DNA of 40,593 nucleotides from Gammaproteobacteria bacterium (GCA_026706385.1 JAPOYV010000002.1:1-40593); one strand, 5' to 3'; counted from the stretch's first letter, positions 16,165-24,924 are shown. The notes: generated from the letters alone by a model not told the origin. Translations and numbers: made by a program.

Positions 16165-16443
16165 GTGAGCGAACGGGCCTTGGCACTGGCGAAAAAGTAC
16201 GTCTGGTGGCAAGGCCCGGAGCGCACGCTCGCCAAGCCGGCCAATCTCTTCGCCCAGATCATGACCTTGGGGACGGTCGAAGATGTCCGCTGGATGCTGA
16301 AGTGCGCATCCCGGGACGACCTGCGCGCCGTGTTGCGTGCCCCGCCGATCGGGACATTCAACGGTCGCTCGTGGACGTACTGGCACCGCTGGCTCGATCA
16401 AATGCCGGTTCCGCCCTTACCGACCAGGACACTGCCGCCATGA
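16165..16443 (+). CDS. Small partner (putative antitoxin) of an AbiEii-type nucleotidyltransferase
   Basis: From the GTG at 16165 the protein has 92 residues: KKYVWWQGPE near the start, then NLFAQIMTLGTVEDVRWM, LRAVLRAPPIGTFNGRSWTYWHRWL and a PVPPLP tail. Small proteins with this LIAQVM...SPRSWxYWH layout commonly precede AbiEii nucleotidyltransferases and are thought to be their antitoxins or partners; that is family knowledge, and the pairing here is seen directly. The stop overlaps the next ATG by 4 bases (ATGA), so the two are translationally coupled. The start is uncertain; an ATG at 16075 would add 30 poorly protein-like residues. Confidence 0.65.
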   Translation: MSERALALAKKYVWWQGPERTLAKPANLFAQIMTLGTVEDVRWMLKCASRDDLRAVLRAPPIGTFNGRSWTYWHRWLDQMPVPPLPTRTLPP

Positions 16444-17105
16444 TGACTCCGCGCCTGGACGTCCTTCCCCGCGCCCAGCAAGTGCTTTGGCCGTCTTTCG
16501 CGCAGCTGCCGAACGGGTTCGTCCTGTATGGGGGAACTGCCCTGGCCCTTCGTCTCGGCCACCGGGCGTCGGTGGATTTCGACTTCTCTTCGGCGAAACC
16601 GCTAGATGCGGACAGCTTGTTCGCCCTGCCTTTACTCCGCCGTGCCGAAACGCTACAGGCGGAACCGGACACTCTGACGGTCTCCGTGGTTCCTGGTGGC
16701 GCGGACCCCGTGAAGTTGTCCTTCTTCGGCGGAATCGACATCGGCCGCGTAGGCATTCCCGACCGCACGGACGACAACGTGATCTGGATCGCGTCGATGC
16801 TGGACCTCTTGGCCACGAAGCTCAAAGTGCTACTGCAACGCGTCTCGGCCCGTGACTACGTGGACATTGCCGCCATCTTGGAATCCGGAGTTTCCCTAGC
16901 CGACGGGCTTGGTGCCGCGGTAGCGCTGTACGGAGGCCAGTTTCCGCCCATGGAGGCGGTCAAGGCACTCGGCTATTTCGCGGAAGGCGACGCGGTCAAC
17001 GTTGAGGCATCGGTGCGCGACGTCCTGGTCCGCCACACGCAGGCTTGGGACCGCATAGTGCCGGCCATCTCGAAAGCCGACGGGGCAACGCTCGGCCCCG
17101 GCTAG
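16440..17105 (+). CDS. AbiEii/AbiGii-type nucleotidyltransferase toxin
   Basis: The protein has 221 residues. The nucleotidyltransferase signature is clear: YGGTALALRLGHR (30-42) followed by SVDFDFS with metal-binding Asp46 and Asp48. Downstream, LLATKLKVLLQRVSARDYVDIAAI is the conserved Lys/Arg-Asp-Tyr block of the family. AbiEii enzymes transfer nucleotides to RNA, including tRNA ends, and act as toxins in type IV toxin-antitoxin and abortive-infection systems. The usual AbiEi winged-helix antitoxin is not present; the overlapping small gene upstream takes its place. It is unlike its metabolic neighbours and may have arrived by transfer. Confidence 0.85.
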   Translation: MMTPRLDVLPRAQQVLWPSFAQLPNGFVLYGGTALALRLGHRASVDFDFSSAKPLDADSLFALPLLRRAETLQAEPDTLTVSVVPGGADPVKLSFFGGIDIGRVGIPDRTDDNVIWIASMLDLLATKLKVLLQRVSARDYVDIAAILESGVSLADGLGAAVALYGGQFPPMEAVKALGYFAEGDAVNVEASVRDVLVRHTQAWDRIVPAISKADGATLGPG

Positions 17106-17214
17106 TACCCTTACGCGCCGGTCAGCCGGATCGAACGTCAGGCACCAGCGTGGCCTTGCCGTCCGCAGTGCAAGCCGACTGTCGGCAATCGGTCAGCTAG
17201 CCGGATCCGCGGAC

Positions 17215-17502
17215 CTACAAGTCCAGTTCCAACTCCGGCGTCAAGGATCCCGCGCAGCAGATCATCACCGCGCCCTTCTCCCGCTCTTCGTCGCTTAAGA
17301 CGAAGTCGCGGTGGTCAGGCTCGCCCGAGACGACCCGCTGCCAGCACGCGCCGCAGATGCCGACACCGCAAGCGAAGGGGATCTGCAGATCCTCGTCGAG
17401 GAGTGCGAAGAGGATCGAGCCGCCAGTGGGCACGAAAACCTCCTTGCCGGAACGCGCGAGCTTGACCGTGAAGCCGTCCGCCGGGGCAGCGGTGTCGCTC
17501 AT
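17215..17502 (-). CDS. 2Fe-2S ferredoxin, plant/vanillate-reductase type
   Basis: The 95-residue protein has the cluster pattern CGVGICGAC with Cys45, Cys50 and Cys53 and a fourth Cys at 82 or 83 in MICCAGS. This is the Cx4Cx2C...C pattern of [2Fe-2S] ferredoxin domains at the C-terminus of phthalate or vanillate oxygenase reductases. Here the domain stands alone, so a separate flavin reductase must feed it. Its start overlaps the stop of the epimerase-like gene by 4 bases, so the two form one operon. A partner oxygenase is not visible in the window; the PhyH enzyme nearby does not normally need a ferredoxin. Confidence 0.88.
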   Translation of the reverse strand: MSDTAAPADGFTVKLARSGKEVFVPTGGSILFALLDEDLQIPFACGVGICGACWQRVVSGEPDHRDFVLSDEEREKGAVMICCAGSLTPELELDL

Positions 17503-18578
17503 CTCAGCCTGGGCTCCACGAGGCCGAGGTCGATCATGGTCTCGCCGGTCGTGCGCAGGGTGTCCTCGATGGCGTGGGTTTCGAGACCGAGTTCGTCGCG
17601 CGCCTTGTCGCAGTGGGCGCGCGGCGCGTCGTACGGAGCACCGTACTTCTCGACCATGGCCTCGTACTCGGGCGTCACCCCGCCCACGTCGATGTGTGGA
17701 AACAGCGCTTTCAAGTGCTCATGCAGTTGCATCGCGGTGATCTCGCCCGAATCGTCGGTGGCGCAGAGCATGTAGCGCGAGCCGTTCTCGCAGACGTCGC
17801 TCTCGATCATAAGGGCTTGGGACTCGCCGCAGTCGCGGACGTCGACGATGTTCCACAACGCCTGCCAACCGCGCTGGCACGGGTGCCCGGCCAGCATGCG
17901 GCCGAGGAAGAACTGCCACGAGCCGCGCAGTTCATGCACTGGGCTCAGCAGCGGGCCCAGGACCACGCAGGGGCACACCGAGATCGCGTCGAAGCGACCG
18001 TCCTCGGCGGCCAGGCGGTTGACCAGGTGTTCGCACTCCACCTTCGCCATGGAGTAGCCGACCTCGCCCTTCTCCACGAGGTTCTCGGTATTCCAGTTCT
18101 TGTCGTCGCCGCGGTTGTCGGACGCCCAATCCGCTTCCGTGTAGCGATGGCCCGGCGGCGACGGGTGGCCGATGGCGGCGAAGGAACTGGTATAAACCAG
18201 GCGCTTCACCGTCCCCGAGTTCTTGACCGAGCGGACGATGTTGTGTACGCCGTTGATGGCGCCGTCATAGACCTGCTGCGGATTGTTGGCGCCGCCGTAG
18301 CCCATCGGCGTGCCGACGTGCAGCACGGCGCTACAGTCCTTGAAAACCGCGTCGTAGCTGCCGTCTTCGAGCAGGTTGGCCTCGTGCAGGGAGACCGTGC
18401 CGGGGTGCTCGTCGGCAAGCGCAAGCAGGAACCCGGTTTTGTCCGGGTTCGAGGTGTCGGTGACGCAGGCGCGCACGTCGTAGCCGCGTTTCATGAGGAC
18501 GATAACGGTGTGCGCGCCGATGTAGCCGGACGCGCCCGTGACGGCGACAGGCCCGTCGGCTGCGGTGACGGAGGGCAT
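17499..18578 (-). CDS. NAD(P)-dependent epimerase/reductase, dihydroflavonol-reductase-like
   Basis: This is a 359-residue extended SDR. The Rossmann loop GASGYIGAH is near residue 15; VYTSS with YSMAKVECEH gives the Ser and YxxxK catalytic motif. The substrate half ends in a long tail. It resembles the dihydroflavonol 4-reductase and cinnamoyl-CoA reductase branch, whose bacterial members reduce ketones or aldehydes of aromatic and aliphatic compounds. AAGGAG lies 10 bp before the ATG. It is divergent from the TPP-enzyme operon across a 137-bp gap, suggesting shared control. Confidence 0.85.
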   Translation of the reverse strand: MPSVTAADGPVAVTGASGYIGAHTVIVLMKRGYDVRACVTDTSNPDKTGFLLALADEHPGTVSLHEANLLEDGSYDAVFKDCSAVLHVGTPMGYGGANNPQQVYDGAINGVHNIVRSVKNSGTVKRLVYTSSFAAIGHPSPPGHRYTEADWASDNRGDDKNWNTENLVEKGEVGYSMAKVECEHLVNRLAAEDGRFDAISVCPCVVLGPLLSPVHELRGSWQFFLGRMLAGHPCQRGWQALWNIVDVRDCGESQALMIESDVCENGSRYMLCATDDSGEITAMQLHEHLKALFPHIDVGGVTPEYEAMVEKYGAPYDAPRAHCDKARDELGLETHAIEDTLRTTGETMIDLGLVEPRLR

Positions 18579-18715
18579 CGTGGATTAGCTCCTTGCCGAT
18601 ACGCGGATATGGCGAAGCCGGCAAGTGTATGGTCGGCGGCCCATTTGCGCCAATCGGCGTTTTCGCGCAGAGTGTCGCGTTTTCCCCCGCGCCCACAACA
18701 AGGAGAGCTCAAGCC

Positions 18716-20350
18716 GTGAAAGTCGCCGCCGGCATCGCCCATGCGATGAAGCAGGAAGGGATCGACACGATCTTCACCTACCCCGTCAACCCGATCATCG
18801 AGGCCGCCGCCGAGGCCGACATCCGCACCATAGTCGTGCGCCAGGAGCGCATCGGTCTGCACATGGCCGACGCCTACTCGCGCCTGTCGTCCGGCGAAAA
18901 GATCGGCGTCTTCACAATGCAGCACGGCCCGGGATCCGAGAACGCCTTTGGCGGCGTCGCGCAGGCCTATTCGGAGTCCGCGCCGATCCTCGTGCTGCCT
19001 GCGGGCTATCCGCGCCGGCTCGCACACTACTACCCGAACTTCAACTCCACCCTGAACATGCGCCACGTCACCAAGTGGGCGGAGCCGCTGACCATGGGCC
19101 GGGCGATCCCCGAAGTCATGCGCCGTGCCTTCTTCCAATTGCGCAACGGTCGGCCCGGACCGGTGCTGATCGAAGTCCCGGTGGACGTCTTCGGCGAGGA
19201 TGTCCCCGACGGTTGGGAACATACGCCGAGCTACGCGACACGCGTCGGGCCGGACCCCGACGACGTGGACCGCGCGGCGGTGGTCCTCGCCGGTGCCGAG
19301 CGGCCGGTGATCTACGCCGGACAAGGAGTCCACTACGCTAGAGCCTGGGACGAACTGAAGGCGCTCGCCGAGGAGTGGAACATCCCGGTCACCACGAGCC
19401 TCGAGGGCAAGAGCGCGTTCAACGAGACCCACCCGCTCTCGCTCGGCTCCGGTGGCCGCGCCAATCCACGCACCGTTAAGACCTTCCTCGACGAGGCGGA
19501 CGTGATCCTCGGCGTCGGCTGCAGCTTCGCGCTAACCGGCTTCGGCGTGCCCATGCCGCGCGGCAAGACCATCATCCACGCCACCCTTGATCCGATGGAC
19601 CTCAACAAGGACGTCGTGGCCCAGTACGCGGTGATCGGCGACGCCAAGTTGTCCTTGGCGGCGCTCAGCGCGTCCATGGCGGATCGCGACCACGCCCAGG
19701 CGGATGCCCGCCAAGGCGCTGTGCAGAAGCGCATTGCCAAGCAGAAGGCCGAGTGGCTCGCCGAGTGGGACGCCAAGCGCGGCAACAACTCGGCACCGAT
19801 CAATCCCTATCGCGTGCTCAACGAACTCAACCGGACGGTGGACATCGACAACACGGTCATCACCCACGATGCGGGCAGCCCGCGCGACCAGCTCTCGCCA
19901 TTCTGGACGTCGACCACGCCGCTGTCCTACATCGGCTGGGGCAAGACGACGCAGCTCGGCTACGGCTTGGGGTTGGCGATGGGCGCCAAGGTGGCGCATC
20001 CCGACAAGACCTGCATCAACGTCTGGGGCGATGCGGCGATCGGTTTCACCGGCATGGACTTCGAGACCGCGGTACGTGAACGGATACCGATCCTGTCGAT
20101 CCTGATGAACAACTTCTCCATGGCCATCGAGATCCCGATCATGCGGGTGGCCCAGGAGAAGTACGGATCCACCGACATCTCCGGGCACTACGCCGACATG
20201 GCCAAGGCCTTTGGCGGCTACGGCGAGCGGATCACCGACCCCGGCGACATCGCGAGCGCCATCGAGCGCGGCATCGCGGCGACCAAGGACGGCCAGCCTG
20301 CGCTTCTCGAATTCATCACCGACAAAGAGATCACGATCTCCAATGGCTGA
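18716..20350 (+). CDS. Thiamine pyrophosphate-dependent enzyme, acetolactate-synthase-like
   Basis: The protein has 544 residues in the usual three-domain order. The N-terminal Pyr domain has RQERIGLHMADAYSR with the activating Glu, then QHGPGSENAFGGVAQAY. The middle domain covers about 190-330. The C-terminal PP domain has the TPP motif as WGDAAIGFTGMDFETA ending in ILMNN. The first step is likely decarboxylation or carboligation of a 2-oxo acid; the exact reaction cannot be assigned. I start at the GTG at 18716 because AGGAGA lies upstream and the homology begins there. The stop overlaps the next start by 8 bp. Confidence 0.88.
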   Translation: MKVAAGIAHAMKQEGIDTIFTYPVNPIIEAAAEADIRTIVVRQERIGLHMADAYSRLSSGEKIGVFTMQHGPGSENAFGGVAQAYSESAPILVLPAGYPRRLAHYYPNFNSTLNMRHVTKWAEPLTMGRAIPEVMRRAFFQLRNGRPGPVLIEVPVDVFGEDVPDGWEHTPSYATRVGPDPDDVDRAAVVLAGAERPVIYAGQGVHYARAWDELKALAEEWNIPVTTSLEGKSAFNETHPLSLGSGGRANPRTVKTFLDEADVILGVGCSFALTGFGVPMPRGKTIIHATLDPMDLNKDVVAQYAVIGDAKLSLAALSASMADRDHAQADARQGAVQKRIAKQKAEWLAEWDAKRGNNSAPINPYRVLNELNRTVDIDNTVITHDAGSPRDQLSPFWTSTTPLSYIGWGKTTQLGYGLGLAMGAKVAHPDKTCINVWGDAAIGFTGMDFETAVRERIPILSILMNNFSMAIEIPIMRVAQEKYGSTDISGHYADMAKAFGGYGERITDPGDIASAIERGIAATKDGQPALLEFITDKEITISNG

Positions 20351-21959
20351 GCGCCCGCAGCTGCTCGACGATGAAGCCATGCAGGGCTTCATCCGCGAGG
20401 GCTACATCACGCTCTCCTCGGCGCTCCCGCACGACTACCACGATCGGATGTGGGCCGCCCTCGACGACCTCGAAGAGGGCGGTCCGCGCGGTCACAACAA
20501 CCTACTGCCGTGCGTGCCGGAACTGTCGCAGATGCTCGATGAGCCGATCGTTCGGGGCGCCTTGGAGTCGATCCTCGGGCCCGGCTATTACCTCCACTTC
20601 CACCGTCACGACCACTTCAACTTCTTGAACGCCGCGCAACCGCTGCACAAGGACGGCGACAACCACTCGCACTATGCGGTAGACGGGCTGCGGCGCATGC
20701 ACCGCACGCGGTTCGCCATGCTGTTCTACTACCCGCAGGACACGCCGCTCGAGAAGGGTCCAACGGGCATCGTGCCACGCAGCCACTACGTGCCCAGGCG
20801 AGCACTGGAAGCGGCACGGGCGCGCATGAACGAATTCAACAAGGCGCTGCGCCAGCAGGCCGTTGCGAAGTTCGGCGCGGACGTCCTCGGCAGCGAGCAG
20901 GCGCGGGCCTGGCACCGCCAGCAACTCGAGCAATACCGGGCCGACAATCCGGATCAGTTCACGGCCATGGCGGCGCTCGACGAACCGTGGGAAGCCGCCA
21001 AGATTCCGCTGCTCGGCGACGCCGGGACGGTCAACATCGTCCACTTCGACATGGTGCACGGACGGCACAGCGCCAACGTGACGGACTCATCCCGGCACAT
21101 GGTGAAGTTCCTGTTCACCCGCGACCGCGATCCGATCGGCGCGTCCTGGCGGCACGACGGTTCGGCATGGCCGGAGGACGACGACACGATGGCGCCTGTG
21201 TGGCGATCACTCTGGGACTGGCACCGCGGCGCGCGTCCAGGCCCGATGCCGCCCGAGGACTGGGAGCCCAGGCTCACGAGCGCCGACGACCACGTATCAC
21301 TCGGCGCCGCCTATTCGCTCGGCATGTCGGCGGCCCGCGGCGCGGACGGGCTCGGGCCGCTCATGGAGGCATTCCTCGGCGACGACGTGGGCTTGCGGAC
21401 GATGGCGGCCTACGGGTTGGTCGCCGCCGGAGGCGCTGCAGCGGAGAGCCTCCGCGAGACGCTTGAGTACGCCGACTCCGCGCTCAAGGTCCGCGTCCTG
21501 GACCTCCTCGGCGACATCGGCGCGCCTGCGTCGAACGCGTTGCCGCAGCTCTTTGAGGCAATCGGCGACGGTGATCCGAACGTACGTCGCTACGCGGTCG
21601 AAGCCGTGGGCACGGTGGCTCAGGGTCGGGAGATCGACGCCACGGTGCTGCGCGGCCCGCTCGCCGACGAGGATGCGTTGGTCCGTCGCAACGCCGCCAT
21701 GGCCGCGGCCCGCCTCGCGCCCGATCTTCGCGACGACGACGTACTTGTGCCCCTGCTGGCGGACAACCTGTACTTCTGGCACCACCATGTCCGCGGCTGG
21801 GCCATCGAGGCGCTGCAACGGTTGAACGCGCCCGCCGCGACGCACGCCGCGTTGCGCTACCTGATGACCGCACGCTGGGACCACACCCCGAAGTCCGGCG
21901 ACACGCCACCCGGAGCGCGGGCGCCAAGACGCGTGGTCGCGAAAGCCAGCGCAGCATGA
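20343..21959 (+). CDS. Phytanoyl-CoA dioxygenase-family protein fused to HEAT-like repeats
   Basis: The protein has 538 residues. Residues 1-260 are a PhyH domain of the Fe(II)/2-oxoglutarate dioxygenases: the HxD of the iron site is H102-K-D104, the distal His is probably H239 in DMVHGRHS, and Arg251 would bind 2-oxoglutarate. A linker follows, then about 315-515 holds alpha-helical repeats with the HEAT pattern, for example LKVRVLDLLGDIGAPA and PNVRRYAVEAVGTVA. The enzyme probably hydroxylates a small molecule; the HEAT part may bind a partner or a large substrate. It overlaps the TPP gene by 8 bp and the next gene by 4 bp. Confidence 0.85.
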   Translation: MAERPQLLDDEAMQGFIREGYITLSSALPHDYHDRMWAALDDLEEGGPRGHNNLLPCVPELSQMLDEPIVRGALESILGPGYYLHFHRHDHFNFLNAAQPLHKDGDNHSHYAVDGLRRMHRTRFAMLFYYPQDTPLEKGPTGIVPRSHYVPRRALEAARARMNEFNKALRQQAVAKFGADVLGSEQARAWHRQQLEQYRADNPDQFTAMAALDEPWEAAKIPLLGDAGTVNIVHFDMVHGRHSANVTDSSRHMVKFLFTRDRDPIGASWRHDGSAWPEDDDTMAPVWRSLWDWHRGARPGPMPPEDWEPRLTSADDHVSLGAAYSLGMSAARGADGLGPLMEAFLGDDVGLRTMAAYGLVAAGGAAAESLRETLEYADSALKVRVLDLLGDIGAPASNALPQLFEAIGDGDPNVRRYAVEAVGTVAQGREIDATVLRGPLADEDALVRRNAAMAAARLAPDLRDDDVLVPLLADNLYFWHHHVRGWAIEALQRLNAPAATHAALRYLMTARWDHTPKSGDTPPGARAPRRVVAKASAA

Positions 21960-22891
21960 AGCTCGGCATCAGCCACCAGCGGCCGGCCGACTTCTCCGAC
22001 GCGCGGTTCCGGTACCTGCGCACGATGGGCGTCGAGACCATGGAGGTACGGCTCGAGAGCGAGGAGGCGACCTTCGAACATCTGCGTGACATCCGCGACC
22101 GGGTGACGAGCGCGGGTTTCGAATTGCACGAGATCATGCTGGACGACCTCTACTCCGCAGCGGCTTTCACGCTCGGACTGCCGGAACGCGACCCGGTCAT
22201 CGACCGCCTATGCGCGTTCATCCGCGACCTCGGCCAGCTCGGAATCCGCTACACGACCTACGCCTGGCACACCGGCGGCGCCTACCAGACCGGCACGACC
22301 GTGTCGCGGGGTGCCGAGACGCGGCTCTTTCGCAATGCCGATGCGCAAGCCCTCCCCGCTGCGTTTGCGAGCACATACGACGACGACGCGATGTGGGCGA
22401 ACTACCGCTATTTCATGGACCGCGTCCTGCCGGTCGCGCAGGAGGCGGGCGTGCACCTGCAACTGCACCCGAACGACCCGCCGGTGAACCACCAAGGCGT
22501 GGCGCGGATCTTCCGGAGCACGGATGCGTTCCGCGAGGCCATGGACATCGCCGGCGGCGATACCCATGCCGGCATCCTGTTCTGCGTGGGAACGTGGTCG
22601 GAGATGCCAGGCGCCAACGGTCGCGGCGAGGACATCGTTGCGGCCATCCGCGAGTTCGGGGCGAGCGGGCACATCCACCAGGTCCACTTCCGCAACACCT
22701 CGGCGCCACTGCCGGACTTCCACGAGACGTTTCCGGACAACGGTTACGTCGACCTCGTGGCTGTCATGCGCGCGCTCGCCGAAGTGGGTTTCGACGGCAT
22801 CGTGGTGCCAGACCATGTGCCGGGCGACGGTCGGGTCGAGGAGGCCTACACCTTCGGGTACATCCGGGCGCTGATCCAGGCGGTAGGCTAG
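21956..22891 (+). CDS. Mannonate dehydratase/sugar isomerase-like TIM barrel
   Basis: The protein has 311 residues against about 394 in E. coli UxuA. LHPNDPP (170-176) matches the UxuA metal-loop LHPDDPP, Cys210 sits in GILFCVGTWSE where UxuA has GITFCTGS, and IHQVHFRN plus PDHVPGDG complete the His/Cys/His/Asp metal set. It may dehydrate or isomerise a sugar acid, but it is shorter than UxuA and lies without uronate genes, so the substrate could differ. Its ATG overlaps the PhyH stop by 4 bases. It ends on the convergent rimJ gene, sharing 4 bp. Confidence 0.8.
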   Translation: MKLGISHQRPADFSDARFRYLRTMGVETMEVRLESEEATFEHLRDIRDRVTSAGFELHEIMLDDLYSAAAFTLGLPERDPVIDRLCAFIRDLGQLGIRYTTYAWHTGGAYQTGTTVSRGAETRLFRNADAQALPAAFASTYDDDAMWANYRYFMDRVLPVAQEAGVHLQLHPNDPPVNHQGVARIFRSTDAFREAMDIAGGDTHAGILFCVGTWSEMPGANGRGEDIVAAIREFGASGHIHQVHFRNTSAPLPDFHETFPDNGYVDLVAVMRALAEVGFDGIVVPDHVPGDGRVEEAYTFGYIRALIQAVG

Positions 22892-23439
22892 CGGCTAGGC
22901 CGATCGCTGGGATTCACCAGCGCCGTCAGCACATGGTCTTCCCACTGGCCGGCGATCTTCAGGTACGCGCGGGCGAATCCCTCGCGGACGAAGCCGCAGC
23001 GCTCAAGGACGCGCGGGCTCCTTGAGTTGCGGGGCATGTAGTTGGCTTCGATTCGATGCAGGCCGTATTGCGAGAACATGATCTCGATGCCGTGCTTGAC
23101 CACACCCGTCATGATCCCGCGGCCCTCTCTTTCCTTAGCCACCGAGAACCCTAAGTTGCACGCTTGCAACGGCCCCCGCACGATGTTCGTGAAGTTGCAT
23201 TCAGCCACCATTCGGCCATCGTCGATGGCACAAAGATGCAGGGCCGTCTGCTGCTCGTAATGCCAATGGCGCTCGGCGACGAGGTCGCGCATGCTCGCCG
23301 CCGCGTAGTAGGCCTCGTCGCGCGCGGGCTCCCAAGGTGCGAGATGGTCCTTGTTTTGGAGGTAGTAGGTTTGCAGCAGCCCATAGTCGGGTGGTTCCAG
23401 CACCACCAGCGGCAACGGTTCGCTACGGATCACATGCAT
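22888..23439 (-). CDS. rimJ: Ribosomal-protein alanine N-acetyltransferase
   Basis: This 183-residue GNAT enzyme shows clear similarity to E. coli RimJ along its length: HLAPWEPARDE, CNFTNIVRGPLQACNLGFS, GRGIMTGVV, HRIEANYMPRNSRSPRVLERCGFVREGFARAYL and GQWEDHVLTAL. RimJ acetylates the N-terminal alanine of ribosomal protein S5. I chose the ATG at 23439, where the similarity starts; the longer frame adds a low-complexity arginine-rich leader. It ends convergently against the mannonate-dehydratase-like gene, overlapping by 4 bp. Confidence 0.88.
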   Translation of the reverse strand: MHVIRSEPLPLVVLEPPDYGLLQTYYLQNKDHLAPWEPARDEAYYAAASMRDLVAERHWHYEQQTALHLCAIDDGRMVAECNFTNIVRGPLQACNLGFSVAKEREGRGIMTGVVKHGIEIMFSQYGLHRIEANYMPRNSRSPRVLERCGFVREGFARAYLKIAGQWEDHVLTALVNPSDRPSR

Positions 23440-23531
23440 CGCGGCCTTCCGATGCGGCGTCGGGGTTCGCCTGCAAAGTGAACCCGGAGTGCCTTCGATA
23501 CCATTCCTCGCGGCGACGGCCACCGCGACCG

Positions 23532-23957
23532 TCATCGGGTTCGCACGGCCATCGCGTCGTGTAAACCGGCCATCCACGGAACCGCCGCCATCGCTTCGGC
23601 ATCGCCTTCCCGTTGGATTGCCTTGCCAAGGGCAACCTGGATCGCCTCGGGGAGCGGTGGATCGGACGACAACCATCGCGCGGCCGGCAGGACGGTCGCA
23701 TAGTCCACTGTCAGGCGCAGGTCGGCGTGCGGCAGTATGCCTTCGCCGACTTCCACTTGTCCGCCGGTCACACGTAGGTACCAGCCGATCCGGCCTACGC
23801 CATCCGGATCGAGGTGCGCGGGAGGATCGGTGAAGACTTCGTTGAACGTGACGTCGACGCCGTTCAGGTCGGCATCACGGGATTCCCCGAGCAGGTAAGC
23901 ACGGGCTGCAGCGATCCACGGCTTGCTGCAGAACTCGACCTTGGTCGTATCGTTCAC
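23532..23957 (-). CDS. Small SCP2-like hypothetical protein
   Basis: The protein has 141 residues. I do not recognise a definite family, but the layout resembles sterol-carrier/SCP2-like small proteins: FCSKPWIAAARAYL at the start, then VGRIGWYLRVTGGQVEVGEG and a strand-helix end, with DLRLTVDYATVLPAARW. Such domains bind lipids or hydrophobic small molecules. The GTG at 23957 is chosen for GAGGGAG just upstream. It lies 13 bp after the methyltransferase stop, so the two are probably co-transcribed. Confidence 0.6.
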   Translation of the reverse strand: MNDTTKVEFCSKPWIAAARAYLLGESRDADLNGVDVTFNEVFTDPPAHLDPDGVGRIGWYLRVTGGQVEVGEGILPHADLRLTVDYATVLPAARWLSSDPPLPEAIQVALGKAIQREGDAEAMAAVPWMAGLHDAMAVRTR

Positions 23958-23970
23958 GTTGTCTCCCTCG

Positions 23971-24768
23971 TCAAGGCCGGCCACCGGTTACCACGAATTG
24001 CGGCAGGCTGAAGAGGTAGCGGTCGGCTTCCACCGCCGCTTCGGCTTCGGCGAGCAACTTGGCGATCTCTTCCGCGGGCATCCCGTCGAACGTGCCCGCG
24101 TAGCTTGCCATGTTGTGCAGCACGGCCAGGCTGCCGCCGGCCGTGTCGGCACCGGCCTGTATGCGGACCTCGACGTCCTGAAACCCGGCGTCCACCAGTT
24201 CCGTGCGCAGGATACGACCGATCTCGGGGGTCTTGAACGCCGGCGATGCGGCCTTGAAGAACCGCTCGGTGTTCGCGCGACCCCAAGGCTCGACGACGAC
24301 GAAGCCCCAATCGCTGTCGATGAGAAGCAGCCGGCCGCCGGGCTCGAGGACGCGATGGAACTCAGCCAGGGTGGCCCGCACGTCCGGCACGTACTCGAGG
24401 ACGTTCTTGCACAGCAGCCGATCGACGGCAGCCTCCGGCAACGGGATGCGGCCGTTCTCTGGACCGCCCTCGAGAAGGTGGTATGACACGTTCTGCGCAC
24501 CCTCGGCGCGTCGCGTGGCATCGGCGACGAAACGCGCATTGAGGTCCACGCCGTAGGCGCGCCCACCGGGACCGACCATGTCGGCCATGCCGAGTGCCAC
24601 CGCCCCCGGGCCGCAACCATAGTCGAGGACACGGGAACCGGGGCGCAGGTCGAGCGGTTCGAGCATTTGAGCGTGGCCGTCGCGCCATTGGAACATGCGT
24701 TCGTAGCGCGCCACGCGCTCGCCCTCGATGTGCTGCCAATGGTCGGTGTAGAACGTGTTCTCGTTCAT
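23971..24768 (-). CDS. Class I SAM-dependent methyltransferase
   Basis: The protein has 265 residues. Motif I is VLDYGCGPG (47-55), followed by YGVDLN and the acidic LPEAAVDRLLCKNVLEYVPDV block. LEPGGRLLLIDSDWGFVVVE matches post-motif II of the UbiE/Coq5-like group. Methyl acceptor unknown; UbiE and arsenite methyltransferases share this layout. The true start is the ATG at 24768; the frame upstream to 25488 is antisense to the MFS gene. The divergent MFS gene starts 156 bp away. Confidence 0.85.
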   Translation of the reverse strand: MNENTFYTDHWQHIEGERVARYERMFQWRDGHAQMLEPLDLRPGSRVLDYGCGPGAVALGMADMVGPGGRAYGVDLNARFVADATRRAEGAQNVSYHLLEGGPENGRIPLPEAAVDRLLCKNVLEYVPDVRATLAEFHRVLEPGGRLLLIDSDWGFVVVEPWGRANTERFFKAASPAFKTPEIGRILRTELVDAGFQDVEVRIQAGADTAGGSLAVLHNMASYAGTFDGMPAEEIAKLLAEAEAAVEADRYLFSLPQFVVTGGRP

Positions 24769-24924
24769 AGGCGGTCCCGATCTATCGCGCCAAATCGTAG
24801 CAGCCGATCGGGGTGCTATGGGGCTTGGGTTGGGCAAAGCGTCTTGCCGACCCGTAGGCAATCCGGACGGTGCCCGTGTAGGATCGATTCGCGACTGTCC
24901 GAGCCACTTGGAATCCGCAATCCC

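Noticed and set aside
15918-16439. N-terminal extension of the AbiEii gene
   Set aside because: The frame is open, but the residues are arginine-rich noise and overlap the partner gene in another frame. Homology starts at the ATG at 16440.
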